NCBI RefSeq assembly: GCF_000350105.1
Contig: NZ_CAIY01000044.1
Location: 62,001 to 126,000, forward strand
Length of the DNA: 64,000 bases
Direction: 5' to 3'
Source: Richelia intracellularis HH01
Lineage (GTDB): Bacteria; Cyanobacteriota; Cyanobacteriia; Cyanobacteriales; Nostocaceae
The notes under the pieces are model-generated. The model did not search any database. It had not been told where the DNA came from and was given only the letters and a program-made list of their open reading frames with translations. Position numbers and translations under genes: made by a program. Positions 35,673 through 45,599 of this stretch are shown one piece after another; position 1 is the stretch's first letter, and each line of letters begins with the position of its first letter.

Positions 35673-36503
35673 ATGGTCAATCAATCTCCTATTCCTGTTG
35701 TTGTTAATGGTGCTGCTGGTAAAATGGGGCGTGAGGTAATTAAAGCATTGTCACAAACAACTGATATGAATTTGGTGGGTGCTATTGATATAAATCCCGA
35801 ACATCAAGGTAAAGATATAGGAGAATTATCTGGGTTGAGTAGACCACTGGGAGTTCCTATTACCAATCAACTAGAACCATTACTCCTAATTGCTTCTCAA
35901 GAGAAGCAATTAGGAGTAATGGTTGATTTTACTCATCCAAATATTGTCTATGACAATATTCGTAGCGCAGTTGCTTATGGTATTCGTCCTGTAGTTGGAA
36001 CTACAGGATTAAGTCTGGAACAGTTACAGGATTTAGCCGAATTTACTGCTAAGGCAAGTACAGGATGTTTGGTAATTCCAAATTTTTCTATTGGGATGGT
36101 GTTATTGCAACAAGCAGCGGTAAAGGCCTCCCAACATTTCGATCATGTGGAGATCATCGAATTACACCATAATGAAAAAGCTGATGCACCTAGTGGAACT
36201 GCTATTAAAACTGCGGAGATGTTGGCTGATATGGGTAAGAGTTTTAATGTACCAATAGTGGAAGAGAAAGAAAATTTAATAGGTTCTAGAGGGTTTGAAG
36301 GGCGTGAGGGTATTAGAATCCACAGCATACGTTTACCAGGATTAATAGCTCACCAGGAGGTAATATTTGGTGCACCAGGACAACTTTATACCTTGCGTCA
36401 TGATACTAGTGATCGCGCTTGTTATATGCCAGGATTATTACTAGCAATTCGTAAAGTTATAGGGTTAAAGTCCTTAGTATATGGATTAGAAAAAATCCTT
36501 TGA
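35673..36503 (+). CDS. dapB: 4-hydroxy-tetrahydrodipicolinate reductase
   Basis: 276 aa from ATG 35673 (an in-frame ATG at 35658 would add five residues). Catalyses the NAD(P)H reduction step of lysine/diaminopimelate synthesis. The nucleotide-binding loop is [13 protein letters not shown] near the N-terminus, and the active-site block [15 protein letters not shown] carries the catalytic His pair and Lys. A perfect 24-bp-arm palindrome (35875-35924) lies inside the frame and encodes a normal-looking stretch ([17 protein letters not shown]). A membrane-protein gene follows 47 bases later. Confidence 0.95.
   Translation: MVNQSPIPVVVNGAAGKMGREVIKALSQTTDMNLVGAIDINPEHQGKDIGELSGLSRPLGVPITNQLEPLLLIASQEKQLGVMVDFTHPNIVYDNIRSAVAYGIRPVVGTTGLSLEQLQDLAEFTAKASTGCLVIPNFSIGMVLLQQAAVKASQHFDHVEIIELHHNEKADAPSGTAIKTAEMLADMGKSFNVPIVEEKENLIGSRGFEGREGIRIHSIRLPGLIAHQEVIFGAPGQLYTLRHDTSDRACYMPGLLLAIRKVIGLKSLVYGLEKIL
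35875..35924. repeat. Perfect palindrome inside dapB, 24-bp arms, 2-base centre
   Basis: Arms 35875-35898 and 35901-35924 are exact reverse complements (AACCATTACTCCTAATTGCT...). The reading frame passes through unbroken. Confidence 0.9.
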
Positions 36504-36550
36504 CCAAATTATTAACCCCTCAATCAAAAATCTAAAATCCAGAGTTTTCG

Positions 36551-37246
36551 ATGCTTGTCCCAATTACTCGCCAAAAATTTGAGCAGTTAATACCCTTAGT
36601 TGCAACTGCCTCCCAATATAAGTACTATTGGGGCAAATTCCCTGATATCTTGCAACGATTATTAATTTCCGTTGTCTCAGCATCAATAGCTGTGATAGTT
36701 AAAACCATTCTTGGGAGCAAATTTGATTCTATCTTATTTCTATTAGGACTTATAGGGAGTTTTTATTGGTTGTGGGCACCTGTATTTTGGGCAAGCATCT
36801 GCAATGTAAAATGTCGTCGTTATAAGTACAGCGGGTTTTTTCAAGGCAGAATTTTAGATTGGTGGATTACTGATGAGCTAATGGGACAACAAGAAACTGT
36901 AAATAATCAGGGTGAGCTAGTAATTGTAGAAAACAGGGAGAAACGTATTAACTTGGAAGTTGGGGATGAAACAGGATTTTCTACCCAAGTACAGGCACCA
37001 CTAAGAGTTGCATACAAAGCAATTGCAATTGGTCAAAAGGTGGAAATGTTAGTCATGTCTAACCATACTGATCTAAGTAGAATTGAGGGCATTTCTGAAT
37101 TATTTATTCCGAGTAGAGAATTATGGGTTAATGATTATCCTTACATGCGCAGAGATATATTTATGGAAATGAGCCACCATCTTCGCGAATCTCCAGAAAT
37201 GCAAACAGCGAAACACCGATGGCACAAACGTAGAAGTAGAGATTAG
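36551..37246 (+). CDS. Conserved membrane protein downstream of dapB
   Basis: 231 aa. Two adjacent membrane segments (about 36-56 and 60-84, with FLLGLIGSFYWLWAPVFWAS), then a cytoplasmic-looking part rich in charged residues (about 90-231) ending in a basic tail (KHRWHKRRSRD). I recall similar proteins beside dapB in other cyanobacteria, often labelled as a phosphate ABC permease without real support. No transporter motif is visible. Likely co-transcribed with dapB (47-base gap). Confidence 0.6.
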   Translation: MLVPITRQKFEQLIPLVATASQYKYYWGKFPDILQRLLISVVSASIAVIVKTILGSKFDSILFLLGLIGSFYWLWAPVFWASICNVKCRRYKYSGFFQGRILDWWITDELMGQQETVNNQGELVIVENREKRINLEVGDETGFSTQVQAPLRVAYKAIAIGQKVEMLVMSNHTDLSRIEGISELFIPSRELWVNDYPYMRRDIFMEMSHHLRESPEMQTAKHRWHKRRSRD

Positions 37247-37737
37247 GACTGCCTTTACTTTTGATACTGTTCTTATAAGCCTATCAATCCAAATTTCATA
37301 ACTTCATTAAGATATTACATAAAAAAATTATAATGACCTCTACAATCCATGATTCTTATATCAACAATCGAGAGGAATCGATAATATTGATTTATTTTTG
37401 TTTTTTACTAGAAATATTTGATGTTATTACTGCTATAGCCAAAGCCATTTCAAACAAATTCATTCAATTAATCCAATCGACTGAATTTGTTTGAAATTAA
37501 TTGAACAGAAAATATATCATCCTGACAAAACCTGACAAGATATTTCATGTTGACGGCCATAATAACTACCACTTTGAATATTAGAATTGCAAGCATTTTC
37601 ACTATCTATTGCTACCAAGCTTTTAGTATGACTATATACATGAGAAGACATTTATCAATGGAGTCTTTCATACCAACATTACAAGACTTTTATATTTGAT
37701 AAAATAATAGCTATTTAACAGGGTCTTGTAACAGTAG
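37247..37737. other. AT-rich gap before the sRNA candidate
   Basis: About 490 bases. Holds a 16-bp perfect inverted repeat (37447-37462 with 37482-37497, 19-base spacer) and nothing else recognised. Confidence 0.45.
37447..37497. repeat. Perfect inverted repeat, 16-bp arms
   Basis: ATTTCAAACAAATTCA and its complement, spacer 19 bases, 200 bases past the upstream gene. No T-run follows. Confidence 0.8.
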
Positions 37738-37766
37738 TTGACAAAGGAAAAATGTTTGGATAGGAT
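37738..37766 (+). promoter_or_regulatory. Sigma-70 promoter of the sRNA candidate
   Basis: A consensus -35 TTGACA (37738-37743), a 17-base spacer and -10 TAGGAT (37761-37766). Predicted start is about A37773. One of the few textbook promoters in the window. Confidence 0.7.
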
Positions 37767-37772
37767 TTATTC

Positions 37773-37844
37773 AGTGTGAGGGGTGATTTAAGAATGGGCA
37801 CCGAGACGAAACATGGCCAGTCGTCGGTGCCCGTTCTCATTTTT
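37773..37844 (+). ncRNA. Candidate small RNA with terminator (about 72 nt)
   Basis: Begins about 7 bases after a consensus promoter and ends in a strong GC-rich stem (37791-37804 with 37824-37837, AGAATGGGCACCGA / TCGGTGCCCGTTCT, one wobble) followed by TTTTT (37840-37844). The 5' part (AGTGTGAGGGGTGATTTA) would be single-stranded and the apical loop exposes CGAAACATGG. No ORF inside. The size, layout and GAAACA-containing loop recall the cyanobacterial Yfr2/Cyano-type sRNAs, but I cannot align it, so the family is only a suggestion. Confidence 0.6.
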
Positions 37845-38272
37845 AGTGTTATTTATCAATTTGAGAGTGTCTAATTTCAGTTTTAAATTTATGCGATATA
37901 CCCCAAAAACTCCCAAATTCTAGACTTACCTATAGCCTGAACGTTAAGAGCTTTCATTGATTTTAATTATTGTAATTTAATTCCCATAATTTTCTGTTGT
38001 TCTTGGCTATCTGTATGTAGCCCTACAGTGCAACAGGGGAAAATTTTCATGGAGAGTACCAATAATATACAGTTCTCCCGGAAACTGAACTATTTAATTC
38101 TGGTCATTTTTGCTTCGGCTATCCTATGCCCACAATTACCGATAGCAGTATCAATGATTAACAGCAAATATTTTAGAAATATACATTTTGATTTTAATTT
38201 ATAGTAGGTTATTTCCTATGATGTACTACAGATTAAGGGTTAGTCATTGTTGTTTCTAGAACTTGGGTTTAT
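37845..38272. other. Gap between sRNA candidate and HAD gene
   Basis: About 430 bases. Near 38050 a short plus-strand frame (about 50 codons) begins with a hydrophobic, signal-like N-terminus; it may be a tiny gene or remnant but lacks a recognisable family. Confidence 0.35.
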
Positions 38273-39145
38273 TTACCCCCTAGAGTTTCCCAACAGAAAT
38301 CTATTGATTGCTACAGCTACCCCATCTTCTTTAAAACTAGGAGCAACCCACTGAGCTGCAGCTTTTACCGGAGCAGGAGCATCAGACATAGCTACCCCAA
38401 TACCTGCATATTCTATCATTTCCAGATCATTGAAATTATCGCCAATGGTCATAACGTTACAAGATAGTAATCCCAGGATCTCCTCTGCAAGGTACTTGAC
38501 TGCTGTACCTTTATTGACTTGAGGGTGAGCAGCTTCAAGAAAAGTGGGAAGAGATTTTGTCAAGTAGAGTTGGTTAGGATTGTACTGATATCGTATATTT
38601 TGCATTAATTGATTGATTATATTATGGTCTTTACATAAAGCTAAGATTTTTGTAGGTTCGTTGTCTAAAGTCTTACGTAAATCCCCCACAGGAATAGGTT
38701 TTACTCCAGAGCGTTGTGCGTACGCTTTCGTATCCTGACTGAGCTCGCGCACATATAACTTATCATTTATATAAAAATGAACTGATAGAATGTCTCTGAG
38801 TTTTGGTTGTTCAAAATATTCTAATAACTTCTCAGTAATTAATCGAGGAACAACTAAATGGCGGTGATTCACATTTGTTATTGGTTCTTGAATCCAAGCT
38901 CCTTGATAGGCAATTATAGGCAAGTCAGAAATGACTTCTTTATAAAACTGCAATGCAGAGCAGTACATCCTCCCTGTTGCAATCGCCGTTCTGATTCCTT
39001 TGGATCTGGCTCTGTCAATAGCCTGTTTTACTATTTTCCTAACACTATTATCATCCCCAACAATTGTACCATCAATATCTACTACTAGGAGTTTAATATC
39101 TGGGTTAGGAATTTTGGTATTTGCAGTTATGGCTGTGTCCTGCAT
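38273..39145 (-). CDS. Cof-type HAD-IIB phosphatase
   Basis: 290 aa from ATG 39145; the frame extends five codons to a TTG. The HAD nucleophile motif is LLVVDIDGTIVGDD near the N-terminus, motif II AIATGRM follows, and the late motif MTIGDNFNDLEMIEYAGIGVAM marks the Cof/IIB subfamily with an inserted cap domain. These enzymes hydrolyse sugar phosphates, nucleotides or cofactor intermediates; the substrate cannot be read from sequence. Stands alone. Confidence 0.88.
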   Translation of the reverse strand: MQDTAITANTKIPNPDIKLLVVDIDGTIVGDDNSVRKIVKQAIDRARSKGIRTAIATGRMYCSALQFYKEVISDLPIIAYQGAWIQEPITNVNHRHLVVPRLITEKLLEYFEQPKLRDILSVHFYINDKLYVRELSQDTKAYAQRSGVKPIPVGDLRKTLDNEPTKILALCKDHNIINQLMQNIRYQYNPNQLYLTKSLPTFLEAAHPQVNKGTAVKYLAEEILGLLSCNVMTIGDNFNDLEMIEYAGIGVAMSDAPAPVKAAAQWVAPSFKEDGVAVAINRFLLGNSRG

Positions 39146-40655
39146 AATGTAGTTATTCAAACCTGAATGAGATTATTTTTAATAACCTACCAAGATTATG
39201 TCGTTAGAACCAAAAATAAATCATTTAGCTTTACATTATTAAATTTTATGATTTTACATTTCTTATTTTATTTTCTTTAACATAATTATATTTTCCATTA
39301 TTACTAATGGTTACTATTACTGTTATCCATCACTCAAGTTCCTTAAAAGTAACACATCGAGTCCAATTATCACCAGCACATTGGTATGTATAAACTAATA
39401 CTAAATAAACAGAGTAGCGTGGACTAGTTCAATGTTCATAGAAAACTAATAAGCAAGAATTATTACATTGTTGTTAAATAACTCAGAATTTAAGTTGAAA
39501 TATTTCAAGACTGGAAATATTTTGGTGAATATCATTACTTTATACACATCAAGTAAAATTTCTATAATTCAGCAGTGGTAACAAGCATAAAATAATTATA
39601 AAAATATTCAATCTGGATTGTACAAACTGCACTTATCTGATGATCATCAGATAAGTGCAGTTTGGCAAAAGGATTATTGAGAACTAAATGATCATAGACT
39701 TAACCCTTTATTTTTATTAATTTCATTAGTAGTATAGCTCACGGTTTTCTGTAGTTATACTTGTCCTATCTTTTCATAAACTTTAACTGGGTTTATCTTT
39801 CCTCAGAAGCTTCCTTAACTTTTCCTCTAGCTTTTTCAGCACATGAAAAAATAATAAATTGGACTTAGAGCTTTCAATCTGATAATTAACGATAAAAGTA
39901 CTCGGTATTTTAGGTTTTTTGAGAAGAACATAGCTTTAATAACTTTTATTTATCTACCTAATAAATTGTTTCCGGTTTCTTGGCTATTTAAGCAGTACCT
40001 TGAATCGGTCTCCTGAGGGCGCTGAATATCTATATAGGTATTGACAGATTATAATAGTTGAAATTATCACAACTAAGTACAAACTTGCATTTAAAAATCA
40101 GAAGTAATATTTTATGTATGATACACTTCTGCTTACCTTAAACCACTTATTTTCCATCTTAATCTTCTTGTTAAGCTGTTATCTATCTAGTAGCTTTGTT
40201 GTTATTTATCTATCCAATAATTTTTCATATCAAGAACTTTATCACTAAGTGATTCAATCAATATTCTGAATAAATCTCTAGAAAAATAATGGGATATATT
40301 GGTAAACCTGCTAAAAGTATCAATAAATTTTTCCTGCAAAACTAAAGACTTTAATTGTAAGTATTTATCTTTTTTGCAACCTTGACTAGTTTAAAACTAA
40401 TATTCTGTTAAAGGTTAGGATTTGTTGTGGTAATTTGGGCATATTTACTTTCGTAGTGCACGATTCTAGCTTAGAATTTTGCTGTGTTTGCTGTGATCAA
40501 TATATACACTTTTAAATAAAAAATTTTCAAGTATCTTACTTAAGACTTGACTTGTAGTCATTCCAATCTAAGTTAATAGCCAAAAAAATGAAAATAATTT
40601 ATTTTGAAAAAAGTATAGTCTTAATTCTATATAGACTATTTTTATCTTCTCTTCA
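39146..40655. other. AT-rich gap with a spacerless palindrome
   Basis: 1.5 kb, no gene seen. Contains the 42-bp palindrome at 39623-39664. Confidence 0.45.
39623..39664. repeat. Perfect 42-bp palindrome without spacer
   Basis: Arms 39623-39643 and 39644-39664 are exact complements (CAAACTGCACTTATCTGATG...), centred on TGATCA. Confidence 0.9.
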
Positions 40656-42185
40656 TTAATTATCTACTGCAAAATCCTCGAAATTTAGTGCCTGTTGAGG
40701 AATAGCAGCAATAATTGCATCAATTACCTTGGAAACTGGCATAATTTCAATGTTAATACTGGGGTGTTTTTGTCCATTAGGTATAATTGCTCGCTTAAAG
40801 CCTAGTTTGGCTGCTTCCTTTAACCTTAATTCCATTTGAGATACAGAACGCACCTGTCCTCCTAATCCTACTTCTCCAATTAATACTGTACCAGGGTCAA
40901 CAATGCGATCACGGAAACTTGCAACCACAGCAATCGCCATCCCCAAGTCTACTGCTGGTTCTTCTACATTTAACCCCCCAGCAGAAGCAACATAGGAGTC
41001 TAATTTAGACATGGGTATACCCACACGCTTTTCCAATACCGCTAAAATTTGAACTAATCTGCTATAATCAACACCAGTAGTAGAGCGGCGTGGGGAAGAA
41101 TAACTAGTGGGACTAACTAGGGCCTGTAGCTCAACTACTATTGGACGAGTACCCTCACAAGCCACTACAATTGCTATACCCGGTGCAGGGTCATCACGAT
41201 TGCCTAAAAATAACTCACTGGGGTTAGGTACTTCCTTCAAGCCATTTTCAACCATTTCAAAGATCCCTATTTCATGGGTAGCTCCAAAACGGTTTTTTAC
41301 TGTCCTTAATAACCTATGGGAAGCAAAGCGATCTCCCTCAAAATATAATACTGTATCTACTAGATGTTCTAATACTTTTGGCCCGGCTATTGCCCCCTCT
41401 TTAGTAACATGACCAACAATAAACATTGTAGTATTTCTATGTTTAGCCACTTTCATTAAAGCGGAAGTGCATTCCCTCACTTGTGCTACAGAACCAGGAG
41501 CAGAAGTCAAATTTGGGAGAAAAATTGTCTGAATACTATCAATTACCGTCAAATTGGGTTGCAGAGATTCTATCTCATTTAAAATATTTTCCAAATTTGT
41601 CTCTGGCAACACATATAAACCTGATTGATGGAGATTAATAGCTGCTAATTCCTCTGAAGATACTATGTTTGATGAATGGTTATAACTGCTACAATTTATA
41701 TCCTCTGGAAAGTATTCTGTCACCCCTAAACGAGATGCCCTAAGTTTGATCTGTTGTCCTGACTCTTCTCCTGAAACATAAAGAGTCCGATGATTTTGAG
41801 CCAGTTGATTCGAAACCTGTAAAAGCAAAGTAGATTTGCCAATCCCAGGATCACCACCAATTAACACCATAGAACCTGGAACGACTCCCCCTCCTAATAC
41901 CCGATCTAGCTCTTCATATCCAGAAGCCCAACGTAACAATTGACTATCACTAATTTGATCAAACCTTACTGCAGCTCTTGGTTTAGCTGATTTTTGGTTA
42001 GACCCCCTATTACCTTGTGGTAATTTCCCCCTATTTATTATTCCACTGGTCAAATCAGTTGCTGAATGAATAATAATTTGCTCTTCCAAACTGTTGTAAG
42101 TTCCACAGGATAGACACCTCCCAAACCACTGAGAAGACTCTGCACCACATTCATTGCAAACATAATATATCTTTGGCTTTGCCAT
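40656..42185 (-). CDS. radA: DNA recombination/repair protein RadA
   Basis: 509 aa, slightly longer than usual because of a linker (about 45-75). Zinc finger C10, C13, C24, C27 (CNECG...CLSCG); RecA-like core with Walker A GGDPGIGKST at about 110-119; the RadA-specific KNRFG at 297-301; C-terminal Lon-like domain with SPRRSTTGVDYSRL and GEVGLGGQVRSV. Helicase that extends recombination intermediates with RecA. Divergent from rpaB with a 174-base shared promoter region, an arrangement I recall from other Nostocales. Confidence 0.96.
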   Translation of the reverse strand: MAKPKIYYVCNECGAESSQWFGRCLSCGTYNSLEEQIIIHSATDLTSGIINRGKLPQGNRGSNQKSAKPRAAVRFDQISDSQLLRWASGYEELDRVLGGGVVPGSMVLIGGDPGIGKSTLLLQVSNQLAQNHRTLYVSGEESGQQIKLRASRLGVTEYFPEDINCSSYNHSSNIVSSEELAAINLHQSGLYVLPETNLENILNEIESLQPNLTVIDSIQTIFLPNLTSAPGSVAQVRECTSALMKVAKHRNTTMFIVGHVTKEGAIAGPKVLEHLVDTVLYFEGDRFASHRLLRTVKNRFGATHEIGIFEMVENGLKEVPNPSELFLGNRDDPAPGIAIVVACEGTRPIVVELQALVSPTSYSSPRRSTTGVDYSRLVQILAVLEKRVGIPMSKLDSYVASAGGLNVEEPAVDLGMAIAVVASFRDRIVDPGTVLIGEVGLGGQVRSVSQMELRLKEAAKLGFKRAIIPNGQKHPSINIEIMPVSKVIDAIIAAIPQQALNFEDFAVDN

Positions 42186-42359
42186 TCTTAAATCTTAATT
42201 AAGTATTTTCACTTTATTTTTGCCATTTATAAAAGTCTAATGCTATTAGTGTTTATGATGTTGATTAAACATATTAATAAGATAGTGTCTTAAGTATTAT
42301 TAATATTATGATATTGAAAACTCATAGTAATACACTTGTATTAGGGAGAACTTATAAAT

Positions 42360-43088
42360 TTGGAAAGTCATAAAGAAAAAATTTTGGTGGTAGATGACGA
42401 AGCTAGTATTCGTCGTATTCTAGAGACACGTCTATCTATGATTGGTTACGATGTTGTAACTGCAGGCGATGGCGAAGAAGCTTTAGATATATTCCACAAA
42501 ACATCCCCTGATTTAGTAGTTTTGGATGTAATGATGCCAAAAATTGATGGTTATGGAGTTTGTCAAGAACTACGTAAGGAATCTGATGTTCCCATTATTA
42601 TGCTCACAGCTTTAGGTGATGTTGCTGATCGCATTACTGGTTTAGAATTGGGTGCAGATGATTATGTGGTTAAGCCATTTTCTCCTAAGGAACTTGAAGC
42701 AAGGATTCGCTCAGTTTTAAGACGAGTAGACAAAATGGGAGCTTCTGGAATTCCTAGCTCAGGTGTTATTCAAATTGCCAATATTAAAATTGATACTAAC
42801 AAACGTCAGGTATACAAAGGTGATGAGCGAATCCGACTTACCGGTATGGAATTCAGTTTGCTAGAATTGCTAGTTGGTCGTTCAGGGGAAGCTTTTTCCC
42901 GTTCTGAAATCTTACAGGAAGTATGGGGATATACTCCTGAACGCCATGTAGATACACGTGTGGTCGATGTCCACATATCTAGACTGAGAGCCAAGTTAGA
43001 AGATGATCCCAGTAACCCAGAATTAATTCTGACAGCTAGAGGCACTGGTTATCTTTTTCAACGTATTATTGAACCAGGAGAGGAGTAA
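42360..43088 (+). CDS. rpaB: Response regulator RpaB (OmpR family)
   Basis: 242 aa. Receiver domain with D12/D13, phospho-acceptor D56 (VVLDVMMP), T83 and K105 (VKPFSPKE), then a winged-helix DNA-binding domain (SRSEILQEVWGYTPERHVDTR). The sequence matches RpaB/Ycf27, the essential regulator working with the kinase NblS (Hik33) on high-light and photosystem genes through HLR1 sites. It starts with TTG at 42360; no in-frame ATG offers a better N-terminus, and MESHKEKILVVDDEASIRR is the expected start. The cognate kinase is not in the window. A CCB factor gene follows. Confidence 0.93.
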   Translation: MESHKEKILVVDDEASIRRILETRLSMIGYDVVTAGDGEEALDIFHKTSPDLVVLDVMMPKIDGYGVCQELRKESDVPIIMLTALGDVADRITGLELGADDYVVKPFSPKELEARIRSVLRRVDKMGASGIPSSGVIQIANIKIDTNKRQVYKGDERIRLTGMEFSLLELLVGRSGEAFSRSEILQEVWGYTPERHVDTRVVDVHISRLRAKLEDDPSNPELILTARGTGYLFQRIIEPGEE

Positions 43089-43212
43089 GTTGGGAAATCA
43101 GTAACTGAGGAGAGATGTATCTCGTAATCTAGTTATTGGTTTTTTACGCTTAAACTCTGACTCGGTTTCTAATTACCGACTAAAATAACTTGACAAATCA
43201 AAAATTTCAAGT

Positions 43213-43862
43213 ATGGTTCAGTCTGATCCAAAAAAATTATACGCTATTTGCCTATATTTATTGGTGGTTTAGGAGCTTTACTTTTGCTAGTTAATCGTTT
43301 GACAACTCCAGAGATCACTAGTTCCCAGGCACGAGGAGACATATTGGGGGTAGTGTTAAGTTCAGTATTGATATTGACAGGATTGATTTGGCAACAGGTA
43401 CAGCCCAAAACCCCTAATGCAGTTCAATTAATCGGTAATAAGGGGTTTGAAATGCTCCCAGAACTACCGCAGGCAGTAAAAACAGAACTAGCTTGGGCTT
43501 CACATTTGCTGCTAACAAATACAGTTACCCAATCACTCTTGATTTTATTTCAAGGTCAGGTTTTATTACGTCGTGGAATTCTGGGACCTAGATCTGACGT
43601 AGAACCAGGAAGTATCTTAAACCGAGTACTTCAAACTGAAAAGCCTATTTATCTAGTTGACTTAAATATTTATCCTGGCCGAGTAGAGTTTGGTTTTCTA
43701 CCAGATAATACGCAAGGAATAATTTGCCAGCCCATTGGAAATAAAGGTGTATTAATATTAGGTGCTAATGCACCCCGCAGTTATACGAAACAAGACGAAA
43801 GATGGATCGCTGGAATAGCTGACAAATTAGCTGTTACCCTCAATATAATTGATAGCATTTGA
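43213..43862 (+). CDS. CCB-type cofactor assembly factor (cyt b6 heme attachment), frameshift at N-terminus
   Basis: The main frame (from a TTG at 43248, 204 aa) has two membrane segments near the N-terminus (IFIGGLGALLLLVNRL and ILGVVLSSVLILTGLIW) and a C-terminal soluble domain with ELAWASHLLLTNT and LLRRGILG. I recognise it as complex C subunit B (CCB2/CCB4-like, DUF2930), needed to attach heme c_i covalently to cytochrome b6. The best start, ATG 43213, is in another frame: it reads MVQSDPKK and meets the main frame only after a -1 shift at an A7 tract (43230-43236). Unshifted reading stops at 43270-43272. It follows rpaB. Confidence 0.8.
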
Positions 43863-45599
43863 ATAAAGTTTCATTCTTACTATAATTAATAGAATTCTTA
43901 ATTGCGATTATCTAATATTTTATTGGTAAGTACAGAAGTTGATCTTTTATCTAGTTACTTATTTAAATAATAGGGGTGTGTTGGTAAGTTAAGATAGATA
44001 AGGATTTTTATTATATTTTTTTATTGCTGAGTTTTCCAGAGGTTTACCCGGCTTTATAATTTTTTACTTCTTGAATATGAATGCTATTCAGATATTTGAT
44101 TTAGAGTGACAGTTGCAGAATATATTTATCGCCATCAATTGCCATTTCTACTAATTGATAGCAATAAATATAATAAAGTGGTTAACAACTAAATTAATGT
44201 TACTCTAAAAAATAGAGAGACTAAAATAAAACATAAATTTAGAGATTCTAAAATTACTAATGTCATTATCTATATACATCTTGGATAAAGATAACAGACA
44301 ATAAAAATAAATAAAATTGCAGAAACACGCAGTAAAATGAAAATCAGGAGTATAATCAGAATATCTAAAATAAGCTGCAACTACATTTTGGAAAGGTTTA
44401 ACTAAACTGATAAATAATTGACATCTAAATATATAATTTATAAAAGTTTCTGAAAGAAATATCCTAACTATTAAATGCTAAAATTTAAATTATAATTTCG
44501 GTATTTATAATGGAATTCAAATAGTAAGTTTTCTAAAAAAGAAATTAATAGAAAAACATATAATAATCAAATTCTTATCCTTGTTGAGTGAGTATAATTA
44601 TTGTGAATATTTTTATTATAAAAGACAGTAGTAACTCAGCTAAATATAGCTTGATATATAAGCAAATTTAGTGAACATAAACTGATAAGTAGATAAAAAT
44701 TAAATACTTATATTGATAGAATCAGGAATTTTATTCAAGCTTACCAGATTAATCTCAATAGAGATAAAATATATTGAGTAGTTAAAATAATAAGAATATT
44801 TGCGGATATTGCTGATAAATATAAGTTATATTTATCTAGTTGTTATTCTTGTTCTATTCTGAATTAAGACAATAGAAGATAATAAGATTTGCACTTATTC
44901 ATAAATTAGGTTATGCAGTTAAAACTCAATATATCTGTCAATAAAATTTATGTTTTGATTTAAAGTTACTGGTTAAACTTCCTAGTTGAAATACATAACA
45001 GATTAATCAGCACTAAATTAGTTAGATAGGGGTTATCAAAACTTTACCTCATTCCGAAAATCTCAGGATATTAATAAGTCCTGTAGATAAGCACCAGAAT
45101 TTCAAATTAAATTAGAGTATCCCATTAAATCATAGATTGATACATCTGAATACTGTGTTAGTCATATTGTAAACGAGTCTACAATATAAAGTTAAATAGT
45201 GACAGTATTTATTACAAGTAAATATAACCTAACAATAACGTAATAAATATCATATTTGAAATCATAATAAGAAAAGTCAGCGATATTTATTACCCAATGG
45301 AGCAGCTTCAAAATGGTAATACTATAAATTGGTATTATATATATTTATTACCACTAAGTACATTTTACACTTCATTTCTAACCAAGCTGTCAAGATAATG
45401 GTTAGCCTCTATTATGCAGATACCTTATTTAAATTGTCCAAATTTAGATATTAATATGGATAATAGACTGATATAACATCTCAATTAAAGAAAATAGCTA
45501 AATAGTCTTTATATAAAAGTAAAATAATTAAGATAGTGTATGATTCTTTAGCCGTAATTCTAGTCTAAATAAAATCATTGATACATATACTATAGTTAT
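43863..45599. other. Long AT-rich gap
   Basis: 1.7 kb, stop-rich in all frames. No gene, RNA or long inverted repeat that I can support. Confidence 0.45.
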
